Made by a program: the position numbers and the translations under genes
DNA from: Pseudomonadota bacterium
GTDB lineage: Bacteria; Pseudomonadota; Gammaproteobacteria; Burkholderiales; Ferrovaceae
Direction: 5' to 3'
DNA: 5,443 nucleotides
Assembly: GCA_021828575.1 (NCBI GenBank)
Contig: JAJZEL010000152.1
Location: 1-5,443, forward strand
In this document: piece after piece, positions 1-5,443 of the stretch
Numbering within the stretch: position 1 is the first letter of the stretch
Layout of the letters: each line of letters opens with the position of its first letter
The notes under the pieces: generated by a model
Seen by the model: only the letters and a program-made list of their open reading frames with translations
The model's database searches: none
What the model was told of the DNA's origin: nothing

Positions 1-148
1 TTACATCAAACCGGATTTCGTGCATGTGTTGGCTGGTGGACGCATCGTGCGTTCCGGGGGCGCTGAACTGGCTCTCGAACTCGAGAAACAGGGTTACGCC
101 TGGATTGGCGAGGAAAAATCAACCGAAGGAGCTCATCCTGCACCATGA
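1..148 (+). CDS. sufC: SufC, Fe-S assembly ATPase, C-terminal 48 residues (5' end outside window)
   Basis: SufC is the cytoplasmic ABC-type ATPase of the SufBCD scaffold; it binds SufB and SufD and drives the conformational change needed for cluster assembly. Only the C-terminus is present, read from base 2 to the TGA at 146-148. It begins [20 protein letters not shown], which closely matches the region after the ABC catalytic core in known SufC proteins (E. coli has YIKPDYVHVLYQGRIVKSG). It continues with the typical LE-QGY-W ending. The Walker motifs and ABC signature lie upstream of the window. The last residues ([11 protein letters not shown]) make a slightly longer polar tail than in E. 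coli, and this stretch also carries the sufD ribosome binding site. The stop overlaps the sufD start by four bases (ATGA). Identity is secure from the match and from the downstream sufD. Confidence 0.95.
   Translation, partial: YIKPDFVHVLAGGRIVRSGGAELALELEKQGYAWIGEEKSTEGAHPAP
126..131 (+). promoter_or_regulatory. Ribosome binding site of sufD, with long spacing
   Basis: AAGGAG lies inside the end of sufC, 13 bases before the sufD ATG at 145. That is longer than the usual 5-9 bases. Because the sufC stop and sufD start share ATGA, re-initiation by ribosomes finishing sufC may matter more than this site. The next in-frame ATG of sufD (175) would remove the start of a recognisable SufD N-terminus, so 145 is preferred. 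Confidence 0.55.
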
Positions 149-1443
149 GTACGGTCATCCAGCATTACGAGATGGAATTGCAGCGTTCCAGGGCAAGTCT
201 GCCCTGGGCCCTGTCGGGGCTCTGGAAAAGTCGCAGGGAGGCAGGCTGGGCACGTTTTGCAGCTCAGGGCTTCCCCACCATGAAACATGAAGAATGGAAG
301 TACACTCCCCTGGGTGCTCTGGAAAAGCTCTCTTTTTCCTGCGCGCTGGCCGAGCCCCCTGTCCTCGCCTGGGAGCAGTTGGCGCAGCGTGTGGTGATGC
401 CGGCTGCGTGTCATCGAGTGGTTTTTGTGGACGGGGTTTTTCAACCAGGTCTGTCAGTTCTGGATCAGTTGCCCCACGGCGTGCGGGTGCAGGTGTTGTC
501 CTCACTGTCCGAAGAGGGCAGCCTGCCGCTCATGGGCCTGCTTGAACAGGCCCAGTCGCGTACGCCCTTTGCAGCACTCAATGCGGCATTCATGGCGGAA
601 GGTGCCTGGGTTACGGTGGAGGCAGGTGTCCGGATGGATGAACCTCTCCTGGTGCTGCATGTCAGCACCACCTCTCATCGTGCCCAGCACCTGGTGCTGG
701 CTTACGAGCTGGCCAAGGACAGTGCCCTGGTGGTGATGGAGCAGTATCTGGGGTTGACGGACGATCCCTATCTGGTGAACGTGGCTTCGGGCAAGACCTT
801 GTCTTCCGGTGCCCGTCTGACCCATGTCAAAGTTCAGGAAGAAGGCCTGAAGGCCTTTCATCTGGCCTCGACACAGGCGAGCCTGAAGCGGGGCAGCCAC
901 TTGGTTTCCCACGCATTTGCCACGAGGGGTGCCTTGGGTCGCAACGATACCGAAGTAGTGCTTGCCGAGACAGACGCTCATGTGGCCTTGAAGGGATTGT
1001 ACGAAGTAGAAGGAAAATCCCTTCAGGATTTTCATACCACGATTCGTCACGACAGTCCGGATTGCAGCAGTGACCAGTACTTCAAGGGGGTTCTCAAGGA
1101 TTCCGGGCGCGCCGTGTTCAATGGCAAGATCCAGGTGGCGCGTGATGCACAGCACACCCAGTCCCGGCAGGCCAACCATAATCTTCTGCTGTCCGATCAG
1201 GCTGAAGTGGACACGAAACCCCAGCTTGAAATCCTGGCCGATGACGTGAAGTGTAGTCATGGTGCCACCATAGGACAACTGAATGAAGACCAGTGGTTTT
1301 ATCTCCGGTCCCGTGGCGTGAGTGCCGAGGAGGCTCGCTTGCTGTTGATAGCGGCCTTTGCCATGGAAATGGTGGACATGGTCGAACCTGCTGTGCTGCG
1401 CGAGGCACTGAACCATCACTTTGGGAGGAAGGGGCATGCGTGA
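145..1443 (+). CDS. sufD: SufD, Fe-S cluster assembly scaffold protein
   Basis: SufD (432 aa) pairs with SufB and the SufC dimer to form the cytoplasmic SufBCD complex on which Fe-S clusters are built. The length is close to E. coli SufD (423 aa). The N-terminal region has the family motif [18 protein letters not shown] (about residues 47-64). The middle is the right-handed beta-helix core, with the [20 protein letters not shown] segment near residues 298-317. The C-terminal domain has the strongly conserved [15 protein letters not shown] (Cys370, His372) followed by FYLRSRGVS. His372 corresponds to the conserved SufD histidine (His360 in E. coli) implicated at the SufB-SufD interface where clusters are thought to form. 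SufD is distinguished from its paralogue SufB by length, the short N-terminus and its place directly after sufC. It overlaps sufC by 4 bases and sufS by 8, so translation is probably coupled. I see no frameshift or missing segment. Confidence 0.97.
   Translation: MSTVIQHYEMELQRSRASLPWALSGLWKSRREAGWARFAAQGFPTMKHEEWKYTPLGALEKLSFSCALAEPPVLAWEQLAQRVVMPAACHRVVFVDGVFQPGLSVLDQLPHGVRVQVLSSLSEEGSLPLMGLLEQAQSRTPFAALNAAFMAEGAWVTVEAGVRMDEPLLVLHVSTTSHRAQHLVLAYELAKDSALVVMEQYLGLTDDPYLVNVASGKTLSSGARLTHVKVQEEGLKAFHLASTQASLKRGSHLVSHAFATRGALGRNDTEVVLAETDAHVALKGLYEVEGKSLQDFHTTIRHDSPDCSSDQYFKGVLKDSGRAVFNGKIQVARDAQHTQSRQANHNLLLSDQAEVDTKPQLEILADDVKCSHGATIGQLNEDQWFYLRSRGVSAEEARLLLIAAFAMEMVDMVEPAVLREALNHHFGRKGHA
1424..1428 (+). 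promoter_or_regulatory. Ribosome binding site deciding the sufS start
   Basis: GGAGG at the end of sufD stands 7 bases before the ATG at 1436, an ideal spacing. An alternative in-frame TTG at 1421 would add only five residues and would overlap this site, so 1436 is chosen. Confidence 0.8.
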
Positions 1444-2656
1444 CGTGTCTGCTTGGCGCGAGCAGTTTCCCATCCTGAAACGCAAGGTACATGGCAAACC
1501 CCTGGTGTACTTGGACAATGCTGCCACGACCCAGAAACCCCAGTCGGTTCTGCAGGTGGAGCGCCATTATTATGAGCACCTCAATGCCAACATTCATCGT
1601 GGTGTCCATGCCCTGAGCCAGGAGGCTACCGATGCTTTCGAAGGGGCCCGGGACAAGGTGCGGCAGTTCCTGAATGCCAAACATACGGAAGAAATCATTT
1701 TTACCCGGGGTGCCACGGAAGCCATCAATCTGGTGGCTCAAAGCTGGGGTCGAAGCGAAGTCAGGGCGGGGGACGAAATCCTCGTCAGCGAAATGGAACA
1801 TCATGCCAACATCGTGCCCTGGCAGATGCTTTGCGAGGCCACCGGTGCCACCCTAAAGGTCATCCCCATCGATGAACGTGGCGGTCTGGTGCCAGGTGCC
1901 GTGGAATCCCTGATGGGTGAACGCACGCGGCTGGTGGCCATTACCCAGGTCTCGAATGCCCTGGGAACCGTTAATCCCCTGGGTGACATCATCCGGCTGG
2001 CCCGTGCGGCAGGCGCACTGGTACTGGTGGATGGGGCACAGGCCGTGGCCCACATGCCGGTGGACGTGACGGCCTTGGACTGCGACTTCTACGTGTTTTC
2101 CGGGCACAAGCTGTATGGCCCCACAGGGATTGGCGTGCTTTACGGCAAGCGGGCGTTGCTGAACAAAATGCCTCCCTGGCAGGGAGGTGGCGACATGATC
2201 GCAGAAGTGACTTTCCGGAAAACTACTTACAACCAACTGCCTTACAAGTTTGAAGCCGGTACGCCGCACATTGCCGGAGCCATCGGGCTGGGTGCTGCCG
2301 TGGATTTCGTGCGATCAGTGGGCCTGGAGAAAATTGCAGAACACGAAGACCACCTGTTGCAGCAGGCCACCCGACTGGCGGCGCAAATGGAAGGCATGAG
2401 ACTGGTGGGAACCATGCCGGGCAAGGCCAGCATTCTGTCTTTCGTCCTGGAGGGGGTTCACCCCCATGATATCGGCACCATCCTGGACAGCGAAGGCGTG
2501 GCCATTCGTACGGGACACCACTGTGCCATGCCGGTTATGGACCATTACTGCCTGCCTGCCACCGCACGGGCTTCCTTTGCCATGTACAACACGACGGATG
2601 AAGTGGAGGTCCTGTTCGAGGCATTGCATCGAGTCAAGGAGATGTTTCTCATATGA
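1436..2656 (+). CDS. sufS: SufS, group II cysteine desulfurase
   Basis: SufS (406 aa, the same length as E. coli SufS) is a PLP enzyme that converts L-cysteine to L-alanine and holds the sulfur as a persulfide for cluster assembly. Visible motifs, in order, are LDNAATTQKP near the N-terminus, the cofactor-binding segment EMEHHANIVPWQ (His122), DGAQAVAHMPVDV, and the PLP-lysine motif FSGHKLYGPTGIGVLYGK with Lys225. The active-site loop RTGHHCAMPVM carries catalytic Cys363. These match E. coli His123, Lys226 and Cys364 with an offset of one. The short loop around the cysteine places it in group II (SufS type) rather than group I (IscS/NifS type). His344, in HPHDIGTILD, lies 19 residues before the catalytic cysteine. 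It aligns with B. subtilis SufS His342, the residue that takes a zinc ligand from SufU; E. coli SufS has tyrosine there. This fits sufU being the next gene. The start is set by GGAGG at 1424; the gene overlaps sufD by 8 bases and sufU by 4. Confidence 0.97.
   Translation: MRDVSAWREQFPILKRKVHGKPLVYLDNAATTQKPQSVLQVERHYYEHLNANIHRGVHALSQEATDAFEGARDKVRQFLNAKHTEEIIFTRGATEAINLVAQSWGRSEVRAGDEILVSEMEHHANIVPWQMLCEATGATLKVIPIDERGGLVPGAVESLMGERTRLVAITQVSNALGTVNPLGDIIRLARAAGALVLVDGAQAVAHMPVDVTALDCDFYVFSGHKLYGPTGIGVLYGKRALLNKMPPWQGGGDMIAEVTFRKTTYNQLPYKFEAGTPHIAGAIGLGAAVDFVRSVGLEKIAEHEDHLLQQATRLAAQMEGMRLVGTMPGKASILSFVLEGVHPHDIGTILDSEGVAIRTGHHCAMPVMDHYCLPATARASFAMYNTTDEVEVLFEALHRVKEMFLI
2636..2641 (+). promoter_or_regulatory. 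Ribosome binding site of sufU
   Basis: AAGGAG lies in the last codons of sufS, 11 bases before the sufU ATG at 2653. The spacing is somewhat long and, as with sufD, goes together with an ATGA stop-start overlap, which suggests translational coupling. Confidence 0.6.
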
Positions 2657-3096
2657 GTGACTTACGAGATCTTTACCAGGAGGTGATTTTTGACCACAAT
2701 CGCCATCCGAGAAATTTTGGAGCCTTGGCGAATGCCAACCGGCATGCGCAGGGATTCAACCGGTTGTGCGGAGACCGCCTGACCCTTCACCTCAAGGTAC
2801 AGGACGGCATCATTCAGGATGTCCGTTTCGAAGGCTCGGGGTGTGCCATTTCCACGGCTTCTGCTTCCCTGATGACAGAGGCCCTGAAAGGCAAAACTGA
2901 AGCCGAGGCAAATGCCCTCTTTGAAGGTTTTCATCATATGGTCACCGAAGGAGGCGAAACCTCTGTGAACCTGGGAAAGCTGGCTGTTCTGGCAGGCGTG
3001 AGCGAATTTCCCGCACGCGTCAAATGCGCCACTCTGGCTTGGCATACCATGAATGCCGCTCTTCATGACCATCAGGATCCCGTTTCCACGGAGTGA
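2653..3096 (+). CDS. sufU: SufU, zinc-dependent sulfurtransferase partner of SufS
   Basis: SufU (147 aa, the same length as the B. subtilis protein) has the IscU-like fold. It is known mainly as a zinc-containing sulfur acceptor that receives persulfide from SufS and passes it to the SufBCD scaffold. The sequence begins with LYQEVIFDHNRHPRNFG, the typical family opening. The metal and sulfur ligands are all present: Cys39 and Asp41 in LCGDRL, Cys64 in GSGCAIS, and Cys125 in RVKCATLAW. They correspond to B. subtilis Cys41, Asp43, Cys66 and Cys128. The roughly 20-residue insertion between the second and third cysteines (about residues 78-105), absent from IscU, marks it as SufU rather than IscU. 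IscU's LPPVK motif before the last cysteine is replaced by FPARVKC. The start overlaps the sufS stop. In this operon SufU probably does the job that SufE does in the E. coli suf operon. An alternative role as a cluster scaffold has been proposed for the family. Confidence 0.96.
   Translation: MSDLRDLYQEVIFDHNRHPRNFGALANANRHAQGFNRLCGDRLTLHLKVQDGIIQDVRFEGSGCAISTASASLMTEALKGKTEAEANALFEGFHHMVTEGGETSVNLGKLAVLAGVSEFPARVKCATLAWHTMNAALHDHQDPVSTE
3090..3093 (+). promoter_or_regulatory. Ribosome binding site deciding the sufT start
   Basis: GGAG just before the sufU stop stands 7 bases ahead of the ATG at 3101. An upstream in-frame ATG at 3053 would add 16 residues lying wholly within the sufU reading region; it has no comparable site and no family match, so 3101 is preferred. 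Confidence 0.65.
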
Positions 3097-3100
3097 ACCC

Positions 3101-3487
3101 ATGTCCGTTACCTACAAATGGCTTTCAGAAGCCAATGGTCCCGAACCTGGTACACCCCTTCCAGGACCGCTGGAGCCCCAGGATGAACTGGAGGCTGCCG
3201 TCATTGATGCCTTGCGGACCATTTTCGATCCCGAGATACCGGTCAACATTTATGACCTGGGTCTCATCTATGGTCTGGTGCTCGATCGTGCAACGGCCCA
3301 TGTGGACATCCAGATGACCTTGACGGCACCAGGCTGTCCCGTGGCTCAGACATTTCCGGGCGAGGTGGAACGTCGCGTCATGGAAGTGCCCGGTATCCAG
3401 AGTGCCAAAGTGGAACTGGTCTGGGATCCCCCATGGACTCGTGATCGCATGACCGAGGCGGCCAGGCTCAACCTGGGCATGCTCTGA
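3101..3487 (+). CDS. sufT: SufT, MIP18/DUF59-family Fe-S maturation protein
   Basis: SufT (128 aa with this start) belongs to the MIP18/DUF59 family. Its bacterial members act as auxiliary factors in maturing Fe-S proteins, notably when demand for clusters is high. The precise chemistry is not settled. The first 30 residues are a proline-rich leader of no evident motif. The domain then runs from about residue 31 to the end and contains FDPEIPVNIYDLGLIYGL, then MTLTAPGCPVA with the conserved Cys79, and VELVWDPPWTRDRMTEAARL near the C-terminus. These are the hallmark blocks of the SUF-associated members of the family. The conserved aspartate and glutamate in DPEIP and the single cysteine are intact. 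It lies 4 bases after sufU and is the last gene of the operon, followed at once by a terminator. The family also includes phenylacetate-degradation PaaD and the N-terminal domains of Mrp/ApbC proteins, but the suf context and motifs favour SufT. Confidence 0.93.
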   Translation: MSVTYKWLSEANGPEPGTPLPGPLEPQDELEAAVIDALRTIFDPEIPVNIYDLGLIYGLVLDRATAHVDIQMTLTAPGCPVAQTFPGEVERRVMEVPGIQSAKVELVWDPPWTRDRMTEAARLNLGML

Positions 3488-3526
3488 GGGGAAGCCGGAA
3501 CACCGGCATTCCCCTGTATTCTTTTT
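3487..3526 (+). terminator. Intrinsic terminator of the suf operon
   Basis: An inverted repeat pairs bases 3487-3498 (AGGGGAAGCCGG) with 3503-3515 (CCGGCATTCCCCT). This gives a 12-base-pair stem with one bulged A at 3508 and a four-base AACA loop. A T-run (TTTTT at 3522-3526) follows after TGTATTC. It starts on the last base of the sufT stop codon, so the operon very likely ends here. The T-run is six bases from the stem, slightly further than ideal. Confidence 0.88.
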
Positions 3527-3586
3527 ACACATTTCCTGTCACGGGACGTCAATACTCCCCCTTCTTCACGGTGGTAGGGAGACATC
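3527..3586 (+). promoter_or_regulatory. Leader before yifB, with ribosome binding site
   Basis: These 60 bases hold the yifB ribosome binding site, AGGGAG at 3576-3581, five bases before the ATG at 3587. Because a terminator lies immediately upstream, a promoter for yifB is expected here, but I see none with good -35 and -10 boxes. No operator-like repeat is evident. Confidence 0.5.
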
Positions 3587-5086
3587 ATGGCGTTTGCCCG
3601 GGTATGCAGCCGGACGCTTGCAGGTGTGGAGGCTTTGCAGGTTCAGGTAGAAGTGCACATGACCAACGGCATCCCCCAGTTTATTCTTGTGGGGTTGCCG
3701 GATACGGAGGTGAGGGAAAGCCGGGAAAGGGTGCGTGCCGCAATTGTCAACAGTGGGTTCAGATTCCCCGTGCAGCGAATTACGGTCAATCTGGCGCCAG
3801 CCGATCTTCCCAAGCAATCCGGTTCATTTGATCTTCCCATTGCGCTGGGCATTCTTGCGGCATCGGGGCAACTCGTTGAAAGCGAACTCTCCGAGCTTGA
3901 ATTTGTGGGCGAATTGGCATTGTCGGGTGAATTGCGAGCCATTCGTGGCGTACTCCCCATAGTGCTGGCTGCAGAACGGTCTGGTCATGGGGTCGTGTTT
4001 CCTGCAGAAAACGCCTGCGAGGCAGCCTTTTCAGGATTGTCCCGCTTGTTTCCTGCCCGTCATTTGCGACAGGTGTGCAGTCATCTTGCGAGGGAGGAAC
4101 GTCTTTCTTCCCTCTCCACTTGCCATGAATCTCGTGACCCAATTCATCCGGACATGAAGGACGTGTTTGGGCAGCATGTGGCCCGAAGGGTCATGGAGGT
4201 TGCCGCGGCTGGTTGTCATCATCTGCTTCTCGTGGGGACTCCTGGCACTGGAAAGTCCATGCTGGCTCGATGTTTTCCAGGCATTTGCCCACCCATGACA
4301 CACCAGGAAGCCATGGAGTCCGCGGTCATTCATTCCATGTCGCCGGGAGGTTCACAGCAATGGGGAAGTCGGCCCTACCGTGCACCACATCATTCCCTGA
4401 CGGTGGCCGCCATGGTGGGCGGAGGGCGTAAATCCATGCCGGGTGAGGTATCTCTTGCTCATGCAGGCATCCTTCACCTGGATGAAATGGGAGAGTTTTC
4501 CACGGCCACGCTGGAAGCCTTGAGGGAACCCATGGAGACGGGACGAATCAGCTTGTCCCGGGAGGCACGAAAGATCACCTACCCTGCCCGGTTTCAATTG
4601 GTAGGGACCATGAACCCCTGTCCTTGCGGCTATTTGGGTCATGTGTCTGCTCGCTGCCATTGCTCACCGGAACAGGTGGCCCGATACGCTCGCAAGGTCT
4701 CAGGCCCCCTTCTGGACCGGGTGGATTTACGAGTTGAAGTGCCCATGCCTGACGAGGATGATTGGGAGCGAATCTCATCTCGTAGTGAGTCAAGTCAGGA
4801 CATCCGCCAAAGGGTGGGTCAGGCAGTTTTGAGGCAGCTGGGCCGACAAGGACAGCCAAATGGTCATCTTGAGGGCTCTGTCCTTCAGCACCATGCCCCT
4901 CTGGGTTCCACCGAAAAAACATTCCTGATGCAGGCCATGAAACGTTTTCACCTGTCCATCAGGGCATTGCACAGGACATGGCGCGTGGCCATGACCATTG
5001 CCGACCTGGACGGGGAAGAACGGGTCAGGCTTCCCGCATTGGGAGAAGCCCTGAGATATCGCGGCATTTGGCCTGACGTGGACTGA
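3587..5086 (+). CDS. yifB: YifB/ComM-family Mg-chelatase-like AAA+ ATPase
   Basis: This 499-aa protein has the full length of the family (E. coli YifB about 506). ComM members studied in naturally transformable bacteria are ring-forming helicases that drive branch migration during integration of incoming DNA; in non-competent species the role is unclear. The N-terminal third (about residues 1-180) is the Lon-protease-like ChlI domain, with GLPDTEVRESRERVRAAI and PADLPKQSGSFDLPIALGIL. The AAA+ domain follows, with Walker A GTPGTGKS (217-224), RPYRAPHHS (262-270) and Walker B ILHLDE (295-300). MNPCPCGYLGH (342-352) then comes with a second CxC pair; Cys345, Cys347, Cys357 and Cys359 are likely to bind a metal. 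SGPLLDRVDL (372-381) carries a conserved arginine. The C-terminal part has LSIRALHRTWRVAMTIADL, also typical. His297 in Walker B replaces the aromatic or aliphatic residue more common there. The gene is separated from suf by a terminator, so it is probably an independent unit. Whether the host is competent cannot be judged here. Confidence 0.95.
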   Translation: MAFARVCSRTLAGVEALQVQVEVHMTNGIPQFILVGLPDTEVRESRERVRAAIVNSGFRFPVQRITVNLAPADLPKQSGSFDLPIALGILAASGQLVESELSELEFVGELALSGELRAIRGVLPIVLAAERSGHGVVFPAENACEAAFSGLSRLFPARHLRQVCSHLAREERLSSLSTCHESRDPIHPDMKDVFGQHVARRVMEVAAAGCHHLLLVGTPGTGKSMLARCFPGICPPMTHQEAMESAVIHSMSPGGSQQWGSRPYRAPHHSLTVAAMVGGGRKSMPGEVSLAHAGILHLDEMGEFSTATLEALREPMETGRISLSREARKITYPARFQLVGTMNPCPCGYLGHVSARCHCSPEQVARYARKVSGPLLDRVDLRVEVPMPDEDDWERISSRSESSQDIRQRVGQAVLRQLGRQGQPNGHLEGSVLQHHAPLGSTEKTFLMQAMKRFHLSIRALHRTWRVAMTIADLDGEERVRLPALGEALRYRGIWPDVD

Positions 5087-5125
5087 ATGCTCGTTCTTCC
5101 GGGGTCACCTTTCCCTCCAGTTGTT
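5087..5125. other. Convergent intergenic gap
   Basis: These 39 bases separate the 3' ends of yifB (+) and the efflux gene (-). I see no strong hairpin with a T-run on either strand; the GGGG/TCCC pairing at about 5100-5116 is too weak to call a terminator. Confidence 0.6.
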
Positions 5126-5443
5126 TCATACCTCAAGATCTTTTTCGGGGGTTGTTGCAGGCTTCTTGCTCAGGAACATCATCTGCAGTGCGGGTGCCAC
5201 CACCAGGAGCATGACGGGCCCCAGCAGCATGCCGCCTACCACTACGGTGGCCAGGGGGCGTTGCACCTGGCTTCCAATGCCTGTGGATATGGCGGCTGGG
5301 AACAGGCCGATGCAGGCGGACAAGGCCGTCATGAGCATGGGCCGCATGCGCTGTTCGGCGGCATTGAACATGGCCTGCAAGGGGGGCAGCCCTTCCACCA
5401 CGAGATGGTTGTAGTACGTGATGACCAGAATACCGTTCATGAC
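5126..5443 (-). CDS. Heavy-metal efflux RND transporter (CzcA/CusA family), C-terminal 105 residues
   Basis: This is the end of an inner-membrane proton-driven pump of the HME-RND family, which exports metal ions such as Co/Zn/Cd or Cu/Ag through a tripartite CzcCBA-like complex. Only the last 105 residues are in the window; full proteins exceed 1000 residues, and the rest lies past the right edge. The visible part starts with VMNGILVITYYNHLVVEGLP, matching the family's NG-VL-SY-N block at the end of a transmembrane helix. It continues with RMRPMLMTALSACIGLFPAA, which is the conserved R-RP-LMTA start of the next helix. GIGSQVQRPLATVVVGGML then leads into the final helix, and a short charged tail ends in KDLEV. 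The VQRPLATVV signature is characteristic of the metal branch of RND pumps rather than the drug (AcrB) branch. The substrate metal cannot be told from this part, so no gene symbol is given. It converges on yifB. Confidence 0.93.
   Translation of the reverse strand, partial: VMNGILVITYYNHLVVEGLPPLQAMFNAAEQRMRPMLMTALSACIGLFPAAISTGIGSQVQRPLATVVVGGMLLGPVMLLVVAPALQMMFLSKKPATTPEKDLEV

Noticed and set aside
502..1527. A 341-codon open frame on the - strand opposite sufD and the start of sufS
   Set aside because: It lies antisense to clearly identified conserved genes, its translation has no recognisable family motif, and long open antisense frames are expected from the codon bias of GC-rich genes.
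2171..2187. Near-perfect palindrome CCTCCCTGGCAGGGAGG inside sufS
   Set aside because: It encodes the conserved PPWQGGG motif of SufS and has no T-run after it, so protein constraint explains it.
2452..2465. GGGGGTTCACCCCC hairpin inside sufS
   Set aside because: It encodes the conserved GVHPHD segment, the stem is only five pairs, and no T-run or regulatory context follows.
3053..3100. Earlier in-frame start for sufT at 3053
   Set aside because: It would lie deep within sufU, lacks a suitable ribosome binding site, and adds residues with no family similarity; the GGAG-supported ATG at 3101 is better.
3524..3556. TTTACA (3524-3529) and AATACT (3551-3556) as a possible sigma-70 promoter for yifB
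   Set aside because: The spacer is 21 bases and the -10 match is only 4 of 6; the TTTACA overlaps the terminator T-run, so chance similarity is likely.
1..5443. Mobile element, CRISPR, toxin-antitoxin or defence system
   Set aside because: No transposase, terminal repeats, spaced direct repeats, tRNA-like structure or orphan gene is visible; nearly every base is covered by well-known housekeeping or efflux genes.

Overview
The window shows an ordinary, well-conserved stretch of bacterial chromosome. It holds the 3' part of a SUF iron-sulfur cluster assembly operon, a yifB/comM-type AAA+ gene, and the 3' end of a heavy-metal RND efflux gene on the opposite strand. The RND pump indicates a Gram-negative cell. 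The gene content, moderately high GC and ATG/GGAGG-style starts fit a proteobacterium. I cannot name the genus from the sequence.

Positions 1-3487 (+ strand) carry sufC (3' end only), sufD, sufS, sufU and sufT. They are packed with 4-8 base overlaps at three junctions and a 4-base gap at the last, so they read as one translationally coupled transcript. SufC and SufD form part of the SufBCD scaffold, with SufB presumably upstream. SufS extracts sulfur from cysteine, SufU accepts the persulfide, and SufT is an auxiliary MIP18/DUF59 maturation factor. The SufS has the histidine that, in Bacillus subtilis, swaps a zinc ligand with SufU, which fits a functional SufS-SufU pair. No sufE or sufA is visible in the window. 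A strong intrinsic terminator (3487-3526) follows sufT directly.

Positions 3527-3586 are a short leader with no confident promoter. It is followed by yifB (3587-5086), a complete Mg-chelatase-like AAA+ ATPase related to ComM, the branch-migration helicase of natural transformation. It appears to be a separate transcription unit.

Positions 5087-5125 are a convergent gap with no visible gene or clear hairpin. The - strand gene (5126-5443, running off the right edge) encodes the last 105 residues of a CzcA/CusA-family inner-membrane pump, with two recognisable transmembrane helices.

I found no RNA gene, mobile element, CRISPR array or large repeat, and no convincing sign of a previously undescribed system. 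The findings are modest observations about gene pairing, gene coupling and single residues.
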